DNA of 29,269 nucleotides. Source: a virus. Location of the stretch: IMG/VR virus record IMGVR_UViG_3300047548_000387, positions 1 through 29,269 of that record, one strand, 5' to 3'. Below the pieces are notes generated by a model, which was given only the letters and a program-made list of their open reading frames with translations, was not told the origin of the DNA and ran no database searches. Both the position numbers and the translations under genes were made by a program. This document shows, piece by piece, positions 20,344 to 28,842 of the stretch (its first letter is position 1; every line of letters starts with the position of its first letter).

Positions 20344-22034
20344 TGTCATACAGAGTCGGCAGAATTATTGGTTCAAAGGGTCCTTCTTTTAGAGCACAAG
20401 CAACGTCCAAACCAGATAGTTGGAGAGACACCGGTGGTATTGACGTTGGTGCTAGACGTAATTATGATCATGAACATGCTGCCGTAAAGAAAGCAGAAGA
20501 CGATAAAAAGAAGCGTGAAGATCTCATTAAACAAAGAAATCAGGAAGCAGAACGTAGAATGAAAGATACTATGAGAGAAGAGATGGATTCTAAGGGTACT
20601 GAAGCTCGCGTAAAGATCAAGAACGTTTCGAGACCAGATGATCCCGAACCAACTTCTGCTGACTCAAAGTTAAGTAAGACCGGACAAATCAAGAACAAAA
20701 TCATAGACGAGGAGAAACCGCTCATGAGCGACAAGACACTAGGGTTACCGAGCGGTTTGATCGCCGCCGCGCGCACCGTCATGGAAAAGAAACATGACTC
20801 TGACGATGACGACGCACGAAAGATGAAGGGTGGTAAGACAAAAGTTGATCTTGAACCAGAGACAGATGACGACGTTCGTGCTGATGATGAAAAGAGTCCC
20901 AAGAAAAAGACTGTAAAAGAAGCCACTCACCCAAAGACTGACAAAGAAAAGAAGTTAGCTGCACTGGCCCATCCTAAAGACAAAATTACTCATAAGGATG
21001 TACTAGTCGGTCGTGGAGTATTGGCTAAAGAAGAACTTGATCTAGAGTCTCTCACCGAGGAAGAATTAGAAGAAGTATTGAAGAAATCACAACCCGCTGG
21101 TGATTGGATCAAAGACTTTGTTCATTCTGATGACCCAAAGTTCGCTGGTAAATCAAAGAAGAAGCGTATGCAAATGGCTCTAGCTGCTTATTACGCCAAG
21201 CAACGCAATGAAGAAGTAGAGATTAAAGAAGCTGCTAAGAAACCTGGATCAGTACCAGTAGTCACAAAAAAGATCGACTTTGAAAAAGTAAAACAAGTTA
21301 GAGATGCTAGAAAAGCCGCTAAACAAGCCAGACACCAAGATACATCACACTTGCCATCAGGTTGGACAACTACTTGGAACAGAAATGAGGAAACAGATAT
21401 GGAACTATCCGACGAAGAACTAGAACGTCTGAATGAAATTGCTGCTCAACTAGATGAAAAAATTACACCATCAGAATTAAGGGCTCAATTAAAAGCTAAA
21501 GCAGCTTCAAAGAAAACAAATGATTCTGAAGCAAAATCAACAACTGTAAATGAATCAACAAAAACACATCATCAATCAATGGCTCTGTATCATGAGCGTA
21601 TGTCTTCTGCTAGCGATATCTCTGATTCTCAGAAAGAAATGCATAAAAAAGCTGCCCAACAGCACAAAAAAGCATCTGTAAAGCCTAAAGGGCATTCAGC
21701 ATTAGCTAATAATATGACTATATCTCTACTTTCAGAAGAAGTTGAACTAGATGAAGCAAAGCGTGGTCGTCCACGTAAGAATCCAGTGCCAGACCAAAAG
21801 CCAGGCGAAGATGAAGAACACGAACACATCATCATGCAGCTTCGTAAGGTAGTCTCTACACATGGTGCTTTACCGGTAAAGCATCTCGATGGTAAGTCAA
21901 CCAAACTAACACCACAACTAGCTCAGCACGCTTTGAATAAGCATAACGCGATGAAGACTGCCGCTGAAAAGCAAGACTTTGAACAAAAACTACATAAGAG
22001 TCATGACTCCATGAGATCTGCTTTGGGTGGTTGA
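20343..22034 (+). CDS. Large charged, low-complexity protein with AT-hook; probably virion-associated
   Basis: A 563-aa hydrophilic protein dominated by Lys, Glu and Asp, predicted to be largely disordered with coiled-coil stretches (KKREDLIKQRNQEAERRMKD). A repeated local theme is an acidic helix of the LSEEE/LDEA type. A conserved block DWIKDFVHSDDPKFAGKSKK (about 254-273), continuing KKRMQMALAAYY, is found in proteins of marine T4-like phages. Near residue 472 lies KRGRPRKNP, a textbook AT-hook that grips the DNA minor groove. It may be a capsid-core or DNA-associated protein packaged with the genome. Translation is coupled to the Dps-like gene. Confidence 0.65.
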   Translation: MSYRVGRIIGSKGPSFRAQATSKPDSWRDTGGIDVGARRNYDHEHAAVKKAEDDKKKREDLIKQRNQEAERRMKDTMREEMDSKGTEARVKIKNVSRPDDPEPTSADSKLSKTGQIKNKIIDEEKPLMSDKTLGLPSGLIAAARTVMEKKHDSDDDDARKMKGGKTKVDLEPETDDDVRADDEKSPKKKTVKEATHPKTDKEKKLAALAHPKDKITHKDVLVGRGVLAKEELDLESLTEEELEEVLKKSQPAGDWIKDFVHSDDPKFAGKSKKKRMQMALAAYYAKQRNEEVEIKEAAKKPGSVPVVTKKIDFEKVKQVRDARKAAKQARHQDTSHLPSGWTTTWNRNEETDMELSDEELERLNEIAAQLDEKITPSELRAQLKAKAASKKTNDSEAKSTTVNESTKTHHQSMALYHERMSSASDISDSQKEMHKKAAQQHKKASVKPKGHSALANNMTISLLSEEVELDEAKRGRPRKNPVPDQKPGEDEEHEHIIMQLRKVVSTHGALPVKHLDGKSTKLTPQLAQHALNKHNAMKTAAEKQDFEQKLHKSHDSMRSALGG

Positions 22035-22037
22035 TAT

Positions 22038-22045
22038 TATAAATA
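22038..22045 (+). promoter_or_regulatory. T4-type late promoter box TATAAATA
   Basis: An exact TATAAATAGAACAA starting 4 bases after the previous stop and 42 bases before the ATG at 22080, which has AAGGAG. Confidence 0.82.
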
Positions 22046-22079
22046 GAACAACTCAAGTTATCTTTTAAGGAGAAATAAA

Positions 22080-22811
22080 ATGCCATTATGGGGTAGGAAT
22101 GACCAGGCGGTCACAGCTAACTCTACTACTACCAGGGAGTCCTCAAACGGAGCTCCCATTGGTACCTGGGCCTTAGTAAAGGGTGACCAAGTCGGTCGTA
22201 CCTCAGGCGCTAACGCTCACTTCGGTAACACTTCACCGATGTCACGCGCTAACGTCGATGTGCGTATGTTTAATAACGTGACACCGGGTGTCTTTATTCC
22301 GAATCAAGCAGTGGGTGTATTTGGTGCTGACGCTACTGAGACTGGTGTAAATAATAATGCCAAAGGTATCTCTCATGCTGGTTGGTTGCTACGTACTGCA
22401 GGTACTGGTCCGCTAGTTTCATTTGCAATTAATTCAACTGCTACTGCTACAGGATATGATAATACAGATATTATTACTGTAAAGTCACAACAAGCTGGTG
22501 GTAATGCAACAATTACATTTACAACCAATTCAACTGGTGGTAACCTAGTATTCACGATAGCTACTGCAGGTGCTGGATTTGATGTTGTAACTATTCCTAC
22601 ATCAAACATCTCAGTGACTAACGCGACTGGTGGCACCGCTGCTGGTAACACGACCGTGAGTGCATTCATCGCCACCGCTGGTGGTAGAGCTGGTCGTGTT
22701 CACTTTGAAACATTGGTAGCAATGGGTAGCCTCGGTGCTCAAACTGCTCCATATGGCACACCAGCACTTGTCGCTGACGCATCTGACGACGCTATCTTGC
22801 CTGATTCCTAA
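22080..22811 (+). CDS. Virion structural protein, Gly/Thr/Ala-rich
   Basis: A 243-aa beta-rich protein. Its start MPLWGRNDQAV and its end GGRAGRVHFETLVAMGS, then DDAILPDS, are the hallmark ends of a virion protein family I recall from cyanophages and other marine T4-like phages. The middle (GNATITFTTNSTGGNLVFTI) looks like an inserted repeat of short strands, perhaps an exposed domain. AAGGAG lies 7 bases before the ATG, and a late promoter precedes it. Exact location in the particle is unknown. Confidence 0.8.
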   Translation: MPLWGRNDQAVTANSTTTRESSNGAPIGTWALVKGDQVGRTSGANAHFGNTSPMSRANVDVRMFNNVTPGVFIPNQAVGVFGADATETGVNNNAKGISHAGWLLRTAGTGPLVSFAINSTATATGYDNTDIITVKSQQAGGNATITFTTNSTGGNLVFTIATAGAGFDVVTIPTSNISVTNATGGTAAGNTTVSAFIATAGGRAGRVHFETLVAMGSLGAQTAPYGTPALVADASDDAILPDS

Positions 22812-22827
22812 TAGTTGATTTATTGTA

Positions 22828-23112
22828 ATGGCAAACGAAGCTAAGAAAGTATCTGAGCTATCCGTAGCAACTACCCTGTCTGCGAATGACAGGGTAGTCG
22901 TGTTAGTAAACCCATCATCTACAGCTAACGTAAAGACTATCACCACTAGTAATTTTGCTAACAGTGTGGCTGCTAAGTTTATCAGCAATACAGTCCCAGC
23001 TAGTAATACATCTAACGGGTCTCCAGGTCAAATAGCATATAGCAATACACATATTTATGTTTGTGTTGCTAATAATACTTGGGGAAGGGCAACTCTCACA
23101 CTCTCTTGGTAA
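22828..23112 (+). CDS. Small virion/tail-type protein
   Basis: A 94-aa protein with an N-terminal segment KKVSELSVATTLSANDRVVV, a start shared by many phage tail and fibre-associated proteins. The C-terminal part (GQIAYSNTHIYVCVANNTWG) resembles the cap of collar or fibre proteins. No ribosome site is clear. Its stop overlaps the next ATG (TAATG). Probably a structural protein of the late block. Confidence 0.65.
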   Translation: MANEAKKVSELSVATTLSANDRVVVLVNPSSTANVKTITTSNFANSVAAKFISNTVPASNTSNGSPGQIAYSNTHIYVCVANNTWGRATLTLSW

Positions 23113-23516
23113 TGTTTCATGAAAAGATAACTGATGATAATTTTTTGGTATACTGTGCTAAAGTCTATGACAACCCTCAGATGACTAAGTCTGACGAGTT
23201 TTTAGAGGATCTGGATCGCATTAAATATATCAAAAAATTATTGACTCGTTATGAAGATACTGGTGAATTAAAAGAACGACTAATACTGAATCATATAATT
23301 ACATTACATAACTGTTTCAACTTACATCTTTCAAGAATCTTATTTTTAAAGATGGAAAAACAATTCAGGTATGTAAAACCTTTTTTAATAATGATAAATG
23401 CTTTGCCGGATGTTCTTTATAATGTTGGTAAATATGACAAGATATACACAGACACCATACTGATGGACGACGGAGTCATCAGAGCTTTAAGGAAGATAGG
23501 TCTTGAAACTAGATGA
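23112..23516 (+). CDS. Conserved marine-phage protein of unknown function, 134 aa
   Basis: The start at 23112 (MFHEKITDDNFLVYCAKVYD) is chosen because the ATG overlaps the previous stop. The longer frame from 23079 would run inside that gene. The protein is all-helical (EDLDRIKYIKKLLTRYE, ERLILNHIITLHNCFNLH). It contains the pattern LILNHIITLHNCF that I recall from an unassigned family in cyanophages and marine myoviruses. A structural or assembly role is likely from position. Confidence 0.72.
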   Translation: MFHEKITDDNFLVYCAKVYDNPQMTKSDEFLEDLDRIKYIKKLLTRYEDTGELKERLILNHIITLHNCFNLHLSRILFLKMEKQFRYVKPFLIMINALPDVLYNVGKYDKIYTDTILMDDGVIRALRKIGLETR

Positions 23517-23676
23517 AGACATGACGTCTGCTATTCCCGCTAACGCTGCCGGTTCCGGTGGTGTTGAGGGCATTGGTGTCGGACCAAAGGGTGAGCCGGG
23601 TGTGTATCTAAAGAAAAAGAAACTCCGTCAGATTGTCATGAGTAAAGTGCCACTCAAGAGACTAACCCCAAAGTAA
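23503..23676 (+). CDS. Small conserved protein with SAIPANAAGSG motif
   Basis: A 57-aa frame from TTG 23503 (read M-K-L-D-E-D-M-T-S), with AAGGA 9 bases upstream, overlapping the previous gene by 14 bases. The ATG at 23521 would give 51 aa but lacks a ribosome site. The sequence SAIPANAAGSGGVEGIGVG, then GPKGEPGVY, is a motif I recall in small proteins of marine T4-like phages. The second half is very basic (LKKKKLRQIVMSKVPLKRL). Its role is unknown; a structural or DNA-packaging helper is possible. Confidence 0.65.
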   Translation: MKLDEDMTSAIPANAAGSGGVEGIGVGPKGEPGVYLKKKKLRQIVMSKVPLKRLTPK

Positions 23677-23687
23677 GGTAACTAACC

Positions 23688-24089
23688 ATGGCGCCTCCTA
23701 ACAATCAAGACGAAGCACGCTTCAATAAATTAGAAGAAGCTATAACAAAAATGTCAGATGTTGCTTCTGACATGTCAAAAATGTTAGCTGTCCACGAACA
23801 AAGATTGAATCAACAAGAAAAACTTTCTGATTCTATTGGATCTAAATTGGAAAAAAGAAATGACGAAGTAGACAAGAAATTTGATCAAGTCTATGATGCT
23901 ATTAAAGCTGGTGATGATGCTATCATCACTGAGATGAAAAAGATAGCAGAAATTCGTGCTGGTCAATTGTTTGAATTAAATGAAAAAATATCTAAATTAG
24001 AAAAATGGAGATGGATGGTCGTCGGTGGAGCCATGGCTGCCGGATACGGGTTATCATTATTTTTTAATCTGTTGAAATTTATTCACTGA
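23688..24089 (+). CDS. Coiled-coil protein with C-terminal membrane helix (XhlA/holin-like)
   Basis: This 133-aa protein has a long coiled coil (about 10-105, with KLEEAITKMSDVASDMSKML and KLEKRNDEVDKKFDQVYDAI). A single C-terminal transmembrane helix follows (about 109-130, WMVVGGAMAAGYGLSLFFNLL). Length and plan match XhlA of Bacillus prophages, a membrane-anchored partner in lysis. Similar unassigned proteins occur in marine T4-like phages. No other holin candidate is evident in this window, so a lysis role deserves thought. It is the last gene of the late block; the primase promoter follows. Confidence 0.6.
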   Translation: MAPPNNQDEARFNKLEEAITKMSDVASDMSKMLAVHEQRLNQQEKLSDSIGSKLEKRNDEVDKKFDQVYDAIKAGDDAIITEMKKIAEIRAGQLFELNEKISKLEKWRWMVVGGAMAAGYGLSLFFNLLKFIH

Positions 24090-24104
24090 ATTGTAATTTA
24101 GCCA

Positions 24105-24132
24105 TTTACAAGCGCTCAAAGGTGTATATAAT
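24105..24132 (+). promoter_or_regulatory. Early promoter of the primase gene
   Basis: TTTACA (24105-24110), a 16-base spacer and TATAAT (24127-24132). The leader TATAATCAGGAATTGAGG matches the one at 5568 in 16 of 18 bases. Confidence 0.75.
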
Positions 24133-24170
24133 CAGGAATTGAGGAAAAAACAATTTGTGATGGTTATATT

Positions 24171-25196
24171 ATGCTTTGGTTGGAACAAAAATATATCGGT
24201 CTCCTGTCTAATCGACTAAGGAACTTCAAGCGTAAGTCTGCTAGCCTGTATAACTTTTCTTGTCCCATCTGTGGTGACTCAGAGACAGACAAGGGTAAGG
24301 CTAGGGGTTACGTGTATGTTAAGCAGGGTAAAACCCTGTATCATTGCCACAACTGTAATGTCACTTCTGGTTTCGAGAAGTTTCTGAAAACTATTGACGA
24401 GAGTCTGTATAAAGAATACTCAATTGATAAGTTGAGAGATTCAAAGACTCCACAACAAGTGGATTTAGAACAGTTTGTAAGCAAAATGAAAAAGCCAGTA
24501 TTCATGCTTACTGAGCCATTCAAGGGTTTAAAGAAAGTAAGTCAGTTAGACCCAGATGACCCGGTAAAAAAACTGGTAATAGATAGAAAAATCCCTAACC
24601 CATATCATGCTAAACTATTCAAGTGCCCTAAGTTCTTTACTTGGGCAAATAGCATAGTGCCCGGTAAATTTGACGATGAGGCTCTGCTATATGATGAGAC
24701 GCGGCTACTCATCCCGTTCTTGACTAAAGATAAGAAGATGCATGCTTTTCAGGGTAGGTCTCTTGAATCAAAGTCAAGGACTAAGTATATCACAATCGTG
24801 GTCGATGAGACAGTACCCAAGGTGTATGGCCTAGATCAACTGGACGAGACTAAAAAGATCTACGTGTTCGAGGGTCCGATCGACTCTATGTTTGTACCAA
24901 ACTCCATCGCCACTGCCGGTGGTGACTTGACCGCGACAGTCACTAGCTTCCCGCGAGACAAGCTAGTCATCGTCTATGATAATGAGCCGAGGAATCCCGA
25001 CACCAAGAAAAAGATTGACAAAGCCATCGTCAATGGTTATAATGTCTGTATATGGCCGAGTAACCTCGAGCATAAAGACGTCAATGACATGGTGTTAGCT
25101 GGATTGAGTCCAGAATTTGTCAAGTACATCATCGATACTAACACACATCGTGACCTCAGGGCTAAGATGGCTCTGAACTCTTGGTCTAGAGTCTAA
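24171..25196 (+). CDS. 61: DNA primase (T4 gp61-like)
   Basis: A 341-aa primase. An N-terminal zinc-binding domain has CPIC (Cys31/Cys34) and YHCHNC (Cys59/Cys62). A TOPRIM catalytic fold follows with YVFEGPIDSMF carrying Glu234 and Asp238, GGDLT, and LVIVYDNEP with Asp270. It makes RNA primers on the lagging strand together with the gp41-type helicase encoded at 13415. Length equals that of T4 gp61 (342 aa). It stands apart from the other replication genes behind its own consensus promoter. The ATG has no strong ribosome site nearby. Confidence 0.95.
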   Translation: MLWLEQKYIGLLSNRLRNFKRKSASLYNFSCPICGDSETDKGKARGYVYVKQGKTLYHCHNCNVTSGFEKFLKTIDESLYKEYSIDKLRDSKTPQQVDLEQFVSKMKKPVFMLTEPFKGLKKVSQLDPDDPVKKLVIDRKIPNPYHAKLFKCPKFFTWANSIVPGKFDDEALLYDETRLLIPFLTKDKKMHAFQGRSLESKSRTKYITIVVDETVPKVYGLDQLDETKKIYVFEGPIDSMFVPNSIATAGGDLTATVTSFPRDKLVIVYDNEPRNPDTKKKIDKAIVNGYNVCIWPSNLEHKDVNDMVLAGLSPEFVKYIIDTNTHRDLRAKMALNSWSRV

Positions 25197-25226
25197 TATA
25201 TAGAACATCCACTGGTGAAGAGAGGC

Positions 25227-25496
25227 ATGAAGTTTACAGTAAAAGCTAATTATTTTGCTACAGGTGAGGGTGTTACTACAATCATTGCATATTATCATGC
25301 AAAGGATTCCACTGCTGCATTAAAACGTTTTCACGAAGAGTTTAGCTCATTCATGGTTCGTGGCGCAGAAGTCACTGAAGGGTATGATACCGAGAGTGAC
25401 GTAGCTAGGTTCTTAGTCAGTGAGAATAAATTAAAGATACTAAATGCTGAAAGTTTTGTAGAATATTCCGCCAAATCTTATATGAATTTTTCTTGA
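25227..25496 (+). CDS. Protein of unknown function, 89 aa
   Basis: The ATG at 25227 follows AGAGG at 1 to 6 bases and is preferred over an in-frame GTG at 25215. The protein has strands (MKFTVKANYFATGEGVTTII) and two helices (STAALKRFHEEF, ENKLKILNAESFVEY). Not recognised. It lies 30 bases after the primase gene and 10 bases before the next, so these are probably one transcript with ThyX. Confidence 0.65.
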   Translation: MKFTVKANYFATGEGVTTIIAYYHAKDSTAALKRFHEEFSSFMVRGAEVTEGYDTESDVARFLVSENKLKILNAESFVEYSAKSYMNFS

Positions 25497-25506
25497 GGAT
25501 AACAAA

Positions 25507-25851
25507 ATGGGCATTGATACTTATTTTTATACCATCTATGGTGTTAAAGTAGATTGGGATGATGACTTTAATGAAGCATATGATGCTGTATATGATAATG
25601 CTGATACACCATGGGTATTACTTGATGGTATGGGCGGTGAATACATGATTTTTGGTTTTCCTCTATTTACGTCTGGCAATTTACGTTGGGGGTTTGAAGA
25701 TGGTGATTATTATAAAGAGATTGATAATCTACCAGAATTAGATTTTAAAGAAATAGATTATAGAAAAGAATTTGCTAAAAAGTTTCCAAAATTCATTCAC
25801 TTACTTGAAGATAAACCATTCAAGCTTATTAGTCTAATTCATTATTCTTAA
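25507..25851 (+). CDS. Acidic protein of unknown function, 114 aa
   Basis: A strongly acidic protein rich in Asp, Tyr and Phe (YGVKVDWDDDFNEAYDAVYD, EYMIFGFPLFTSGNLRWGFE). GAGGA lies 9 bases before the ATG. Acidic small phage proteins can mimic DNA and block host DNA-binding proteins; that is a possibility only. The position between primase and ThyX does not settle it. Confidence 0.62.
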   Translation: MGIDTYFYTIYGVKVDWDDDFNEAYDAVYDNADTPWVLLDGMGGEYMIFGFPLFTSGNLRWGFEDGDYYKEIDNLPELDFKEIDYRKEFAKKFPKFIHLLEDKPFKLISLIHYS

Positions 25852-25881
25852 TAAGATATAATAGTTATGGGATATAACTAA

Positions 25882-26532
25882 ATGAATACAGCTAAAATTA
25901 TTGCAATTACCAACCCTCTGCTTGTAGGTATCAATACAGCAGAGGATTTTATTTCTTATACAGCACGTGTAAGTAATCCATCTAATCAAATGAATACTGA
26001 AACTTCAGAACGACTACTTAAATACTGTATTCGTAACAAGCATTGGTCTATTTTTGAAATGGTTAATGTGGTCATGCAGATTGATACTACTAGGGACATC
26101 GGCCGACAAATCCTTAGACATGCTTCATTTCGGTGGCAAGAATTTTCTCAACGTTATGCCGATCCTACTCAAGACCTTGGGTTTGTCACTCGAGAAGCTA
26201 GACTTCAAGATGATAAAAATCGTCAGAACAGCGTGGAGATCGATGATCCAAAGCTCATCATGGAGTGGGAAGCACGTCAACAGTATCTTATCTCAATTGT
26301 TAAAGAACAATATCAGTGGGCTATCGAGAATGGTATTGCAAAGGAACAGGCTCGTGCAGTACTTCCGGAAGGTCTAACTGTATCACGTATGTATATGAAT
26401 GGTACGCTTCGTTCCTGGATCCATTTCTGCGAGCTTCGTATGGGTAACGGTACACAAAAAGAACATCGTGAAGTGGCGACTTCAGCGTGGAACGAGATCA
26501 CGAAATATTTCAAGTTTTTAACTAATCAATAA
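25882..26532 (+). CDS. thyX: Flavin-dependent thymidylate synthase ThyX
   Basis: A 216-aa enzyme making dTMP from dUMP with methylene-tetrahydrofolate, NADPH and FAD. The ThyX motif is RHASFRWQEFSQRY at 79-92. It keeps R-H and the Ser at the normal spacing but has Ala81 where the third motif residue is usually Arg. The EMVNVVMQIDTTRDIGRQIL lead-in and AVLPEGLTVSRMYMNGTLRS (active-site Arg region) are as in the family. It stands 11 bases before nrdA, so dTMP and deoxyribonucleotide synthesis are made together for replication. Confidence 0.95.
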   Translation: MNTAKIIAITNPLLVGINTAEDFISYTARVSNPSNQMNTETSERLLKYCIRNKHWSIFEMVNVVMQIDTTRDIGRQILRHASFRWQEFSQRYADPTQDLGFVTREARLQDDKNRQNSVEIDDPKLIMEWEARQQYLISIVKEQYQWAIENGIAKEQARAVLPEGLTVSRMYMNGTLRSWIHFCELRMGNGTQKEHREVATSAWNEITKYFKFLTNQ

Positions 26533-26543
26533 AGAGGTAGCCT

Positions 26544-28832
26544 ATGAGTATTAACGTAACTAAGAGAGACGGATCCACTGAGCCACTGAACCTAGAAAAA
26601 TTTCACCGCGTCGTGGCTTGGGCATGTGAGGGTCTCTCTAACGTCTCTGAGAGTGCCGTAGAACTAAAGTCACAGATTCAATTTTATAACGGCATCAAGA
26701 CACGTGATATTCAAGAGACACTCATCAAGGCTGCGTCTGAACTTATCACAGAAGAAACACCTAATTATCAATACGTAGCATCCCGACTCATAAACTATCA
26801 CTTGCGTAAGCAAGTATACGGTGGACCAAACCCATATGATCTGTTCACCCACGTAGTAAACGTAGTGTCAGATGGTTACTATGACCGCGAGCTTCTCAAT
26901 TGGTACACCGATGAAGAATATAAAGAACTAAACACTTACTTAGTACACGATCGTGACTTTACTATACCATATGTTGGAATGGAACAACTTCGTGGCAAGT
27001 ATTTAATTAGGAATCGTGTTAGCAACAAATATTACGAGACTCCACAGATGATCTTTATGCTCATTCCAATGGTGTTATTTCGTAATTACTCAAAAAATGA
27101 ACGACTAAAGTGGATCAAGGATTTTTATGATGCAACTTCTACATTCGAAATCTCTCTGCCGACTCCTATCATGGCTGGTCTACGCAGTCCACAAAAGCAA
27201 TTTAGTAGTTGTGTGTTGGTTGACTCCGATGATTCGCTAGATTCTATTAACGCGACTACTTCTGCTGTAGTCAAGTACGTATCACAAAAAGCTGGTATCG
27301 GTATCAATGGTGGACGTATTCGTGCCATTGGTTCAGCCATTCGTAATGGTGACGCGACTCATACTGGAGTCATTCCTTTCTACAAAATGTTTCAAGCGGC
27401 TGTTAGATCATGTAGTCAAGGTGGTGTGAGAAACGGTGCTGCTACTCTTTATTATCCTATTTGGCATTACGAAATAGAAGATCTATTAGTATTAAAAAAC
27501 AACAAAGGTACTGAAGATAATCGTATTCGTCACATAGATTACGCGGTTCAATTCAATAAGTTGATGTATGAGAGACTACTGAGTGGTGGAGATATTACTT
27601 TATTCTCACCATCTGATGTTCCTGGATTGTATGAAGCATTCTTTGTAGATTACAATAAGTTTAAGTCTCTTTATGAAGCCGCTGAAAAGAATAAAAATAT
27701 TCGTAAGAAAACTATCTCCGCACTAACACTTTTTACATCTTTCATTCAGGAACGCAAAGATACAGGCCGCATATACTTAATGAATGTAGATCATGCTAAT
27801 GATCATGGTTCATTTATTAAAGAAGTAGCAACTGTTTATCAAAGCAATCTTTGTTGTGAAATAGATTTGCCAACTAAACCATTAGATAATATATTTGATT
27901 TCAGTGGTGAAATAAGTCTCTGTACTCTTGCAGCAATCAACTGGGGGAAAATTCGTGCTACTTCTGACTTTGAGCGTCCTGCTCGACTTATTGTTCGGGC
28001 TCTTGATGAGCTTCTTGATTATCAAGATTATCCTGTCATGGCAGCAAAAAACTCAACTATGACTCGTCGTCCTCTTGGCGTCGGCATCATTAATTTTGCT
28101 TACTGGCTCGCTAAAAATGATCTCACTTATTCAAATATTGATATAAATGGATTGAATAAAGTCCATGAATATGCTGAAGCTTGGTCCTATTATTTGATTA
28201 AAGCTTCAGCAGATTTAGCTATAGAAAAGGGTGCATGTCCAAAATCAAATGAGACTAAGTACTCGTTGGGTATGTTACCAATTGATACGTATAAGAAAAA
28301 CGTTGACAATCTGTCAGAACCAGTTTATAAGATGGATTGGAACTCTTTACGTATTCAACTCACTGAGACTGGCATCCGTAATTCCACACTGATGGCTCTA
28401 ATGCCTGCTGAGACTTCAGCACAAGTGTCTAATTCTACTAATGGTATTGAGCCCGTAAGAGCTTTGATCACAGTTAAACAAAGCAAAGATGGTGTATTAA
28501 AACAAGTTGTTCCTGAAATTCGTAAACTTAAGAATAAGTATGACTTACTATGGGAACAAACATCACCAGAAGGATACTTAAAAATCTGTGCTGTTTTGCA
28601 AAAGTTTATTGATCAAGGTATATCGGTAAATACAAGTTATAATCCTAAGCATTATGATGGTGAACAGATACCAATGTCTGTATTAATTAGAGATATTGTT
28701 CAGTTTTATCAAATGGGTGGAAAGCAACTGTATTATTTCAATACTATGGATGGTGCCGGTGAGTTGGAAGTGCTTCCTGAATTAAGCAAGGATGAAGTAG
28801 AAGAAGCAGATTGCGATAGTTGTAAGATATAA
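26544..28832 (+). CDS. nrdA: Ribonucleoside-diphosphate reductase alpha subunit, class Ia
   Basis: A 762-aa protein with an N-terminal ATP-cone (TKRDGSTEPLNLEKFHRVV). The redox pair is Cys223 (SSCVLVD) with its partner later in the chain. The radical-site segment is NLCCEI with Asn435, Cys437 and Glu439. PAETSAQVSNSTNGIEPV is the substrate phosphate loop, YYFNTMDG carries the radical-path tyrosines, and CDSC near the end (Cys757/Cys760) accepts electrons from thioredoxin or glutaredoxin. Length is close to T4 NrdA (754 aa). AAAGAGG precedes the ATG. The beta subunit is not in the window and is probably downstream. Confidence 0.97.
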   Translation: MSINVTKRDGSTEPLNLEKFHRVVAWACEGLSNVSESAVELKSQIQFYNGIKTRDIQETLIKAASELITEETPNYQYVASRLINYHLRKQVYGGPNPYDLFTHVVNVVSDGYYDRELLNWYTDEEYKELNTYLVHDRDFTIPYVGMEQLRGKYLIRNRVSNKYYETPQMIFMLIPMVLFRNYSKNERLKWIKDFYDATSTFEISLPTPIMAGLRSPQKQFSSCVLVDSDDSLDSINATTSAVVKYVSQKAGIGINGGRIRAIGSAIRNGDATHTGVIPFYKMFQAAVRSCSQGGVRNGAATLYYPIWHYEIEDLLVLKNNKGTEDNRIRHIDYAVQFNKLMYERLLSGGDITLFSPSDVPGLYEAFFVDYNKFKSLYEAAEKNKNIRKKTISALTLFTSFIQERKDTGRIYLMNVDHANDHGSFIKEVATVYQSNLCCEIDLPTKPLDNIFDFSGEISLCTLAAINWGKIRATSDFERPARLIVRALDELLDYQDYPVMAAKNSTMTRRPLGVGIINFAYWLAKNDLTYSNIDINGLNKVHEYAEAWSYYLIKASADLAIEKGACPKSNETKYSLGMLPIDTYKKNVDNLSEPVYKMDWNSLRIQLTETGIRNSTLMALMPAETSAQVSNSTNGIEPVRALITVKQSKDGVLKQVVPEIRKLKNKYDLLWEQTSPEGYLKICAVLQKFIDQGISVNTSYNPKHYDGEQIPMSVLIRDIVQFYQMGGKQLYYFNTMDGAGELEVLPELSKDEVEEADCDSCKI

Positions 28833-28842
28833 GGATACAAAC

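Noticed and set aside
25857-25862. TATAAT before thyX as a promoter
   Set aside because: No acceptable -35 box is present at 16-18 bases; thyX is probably read from upstream.
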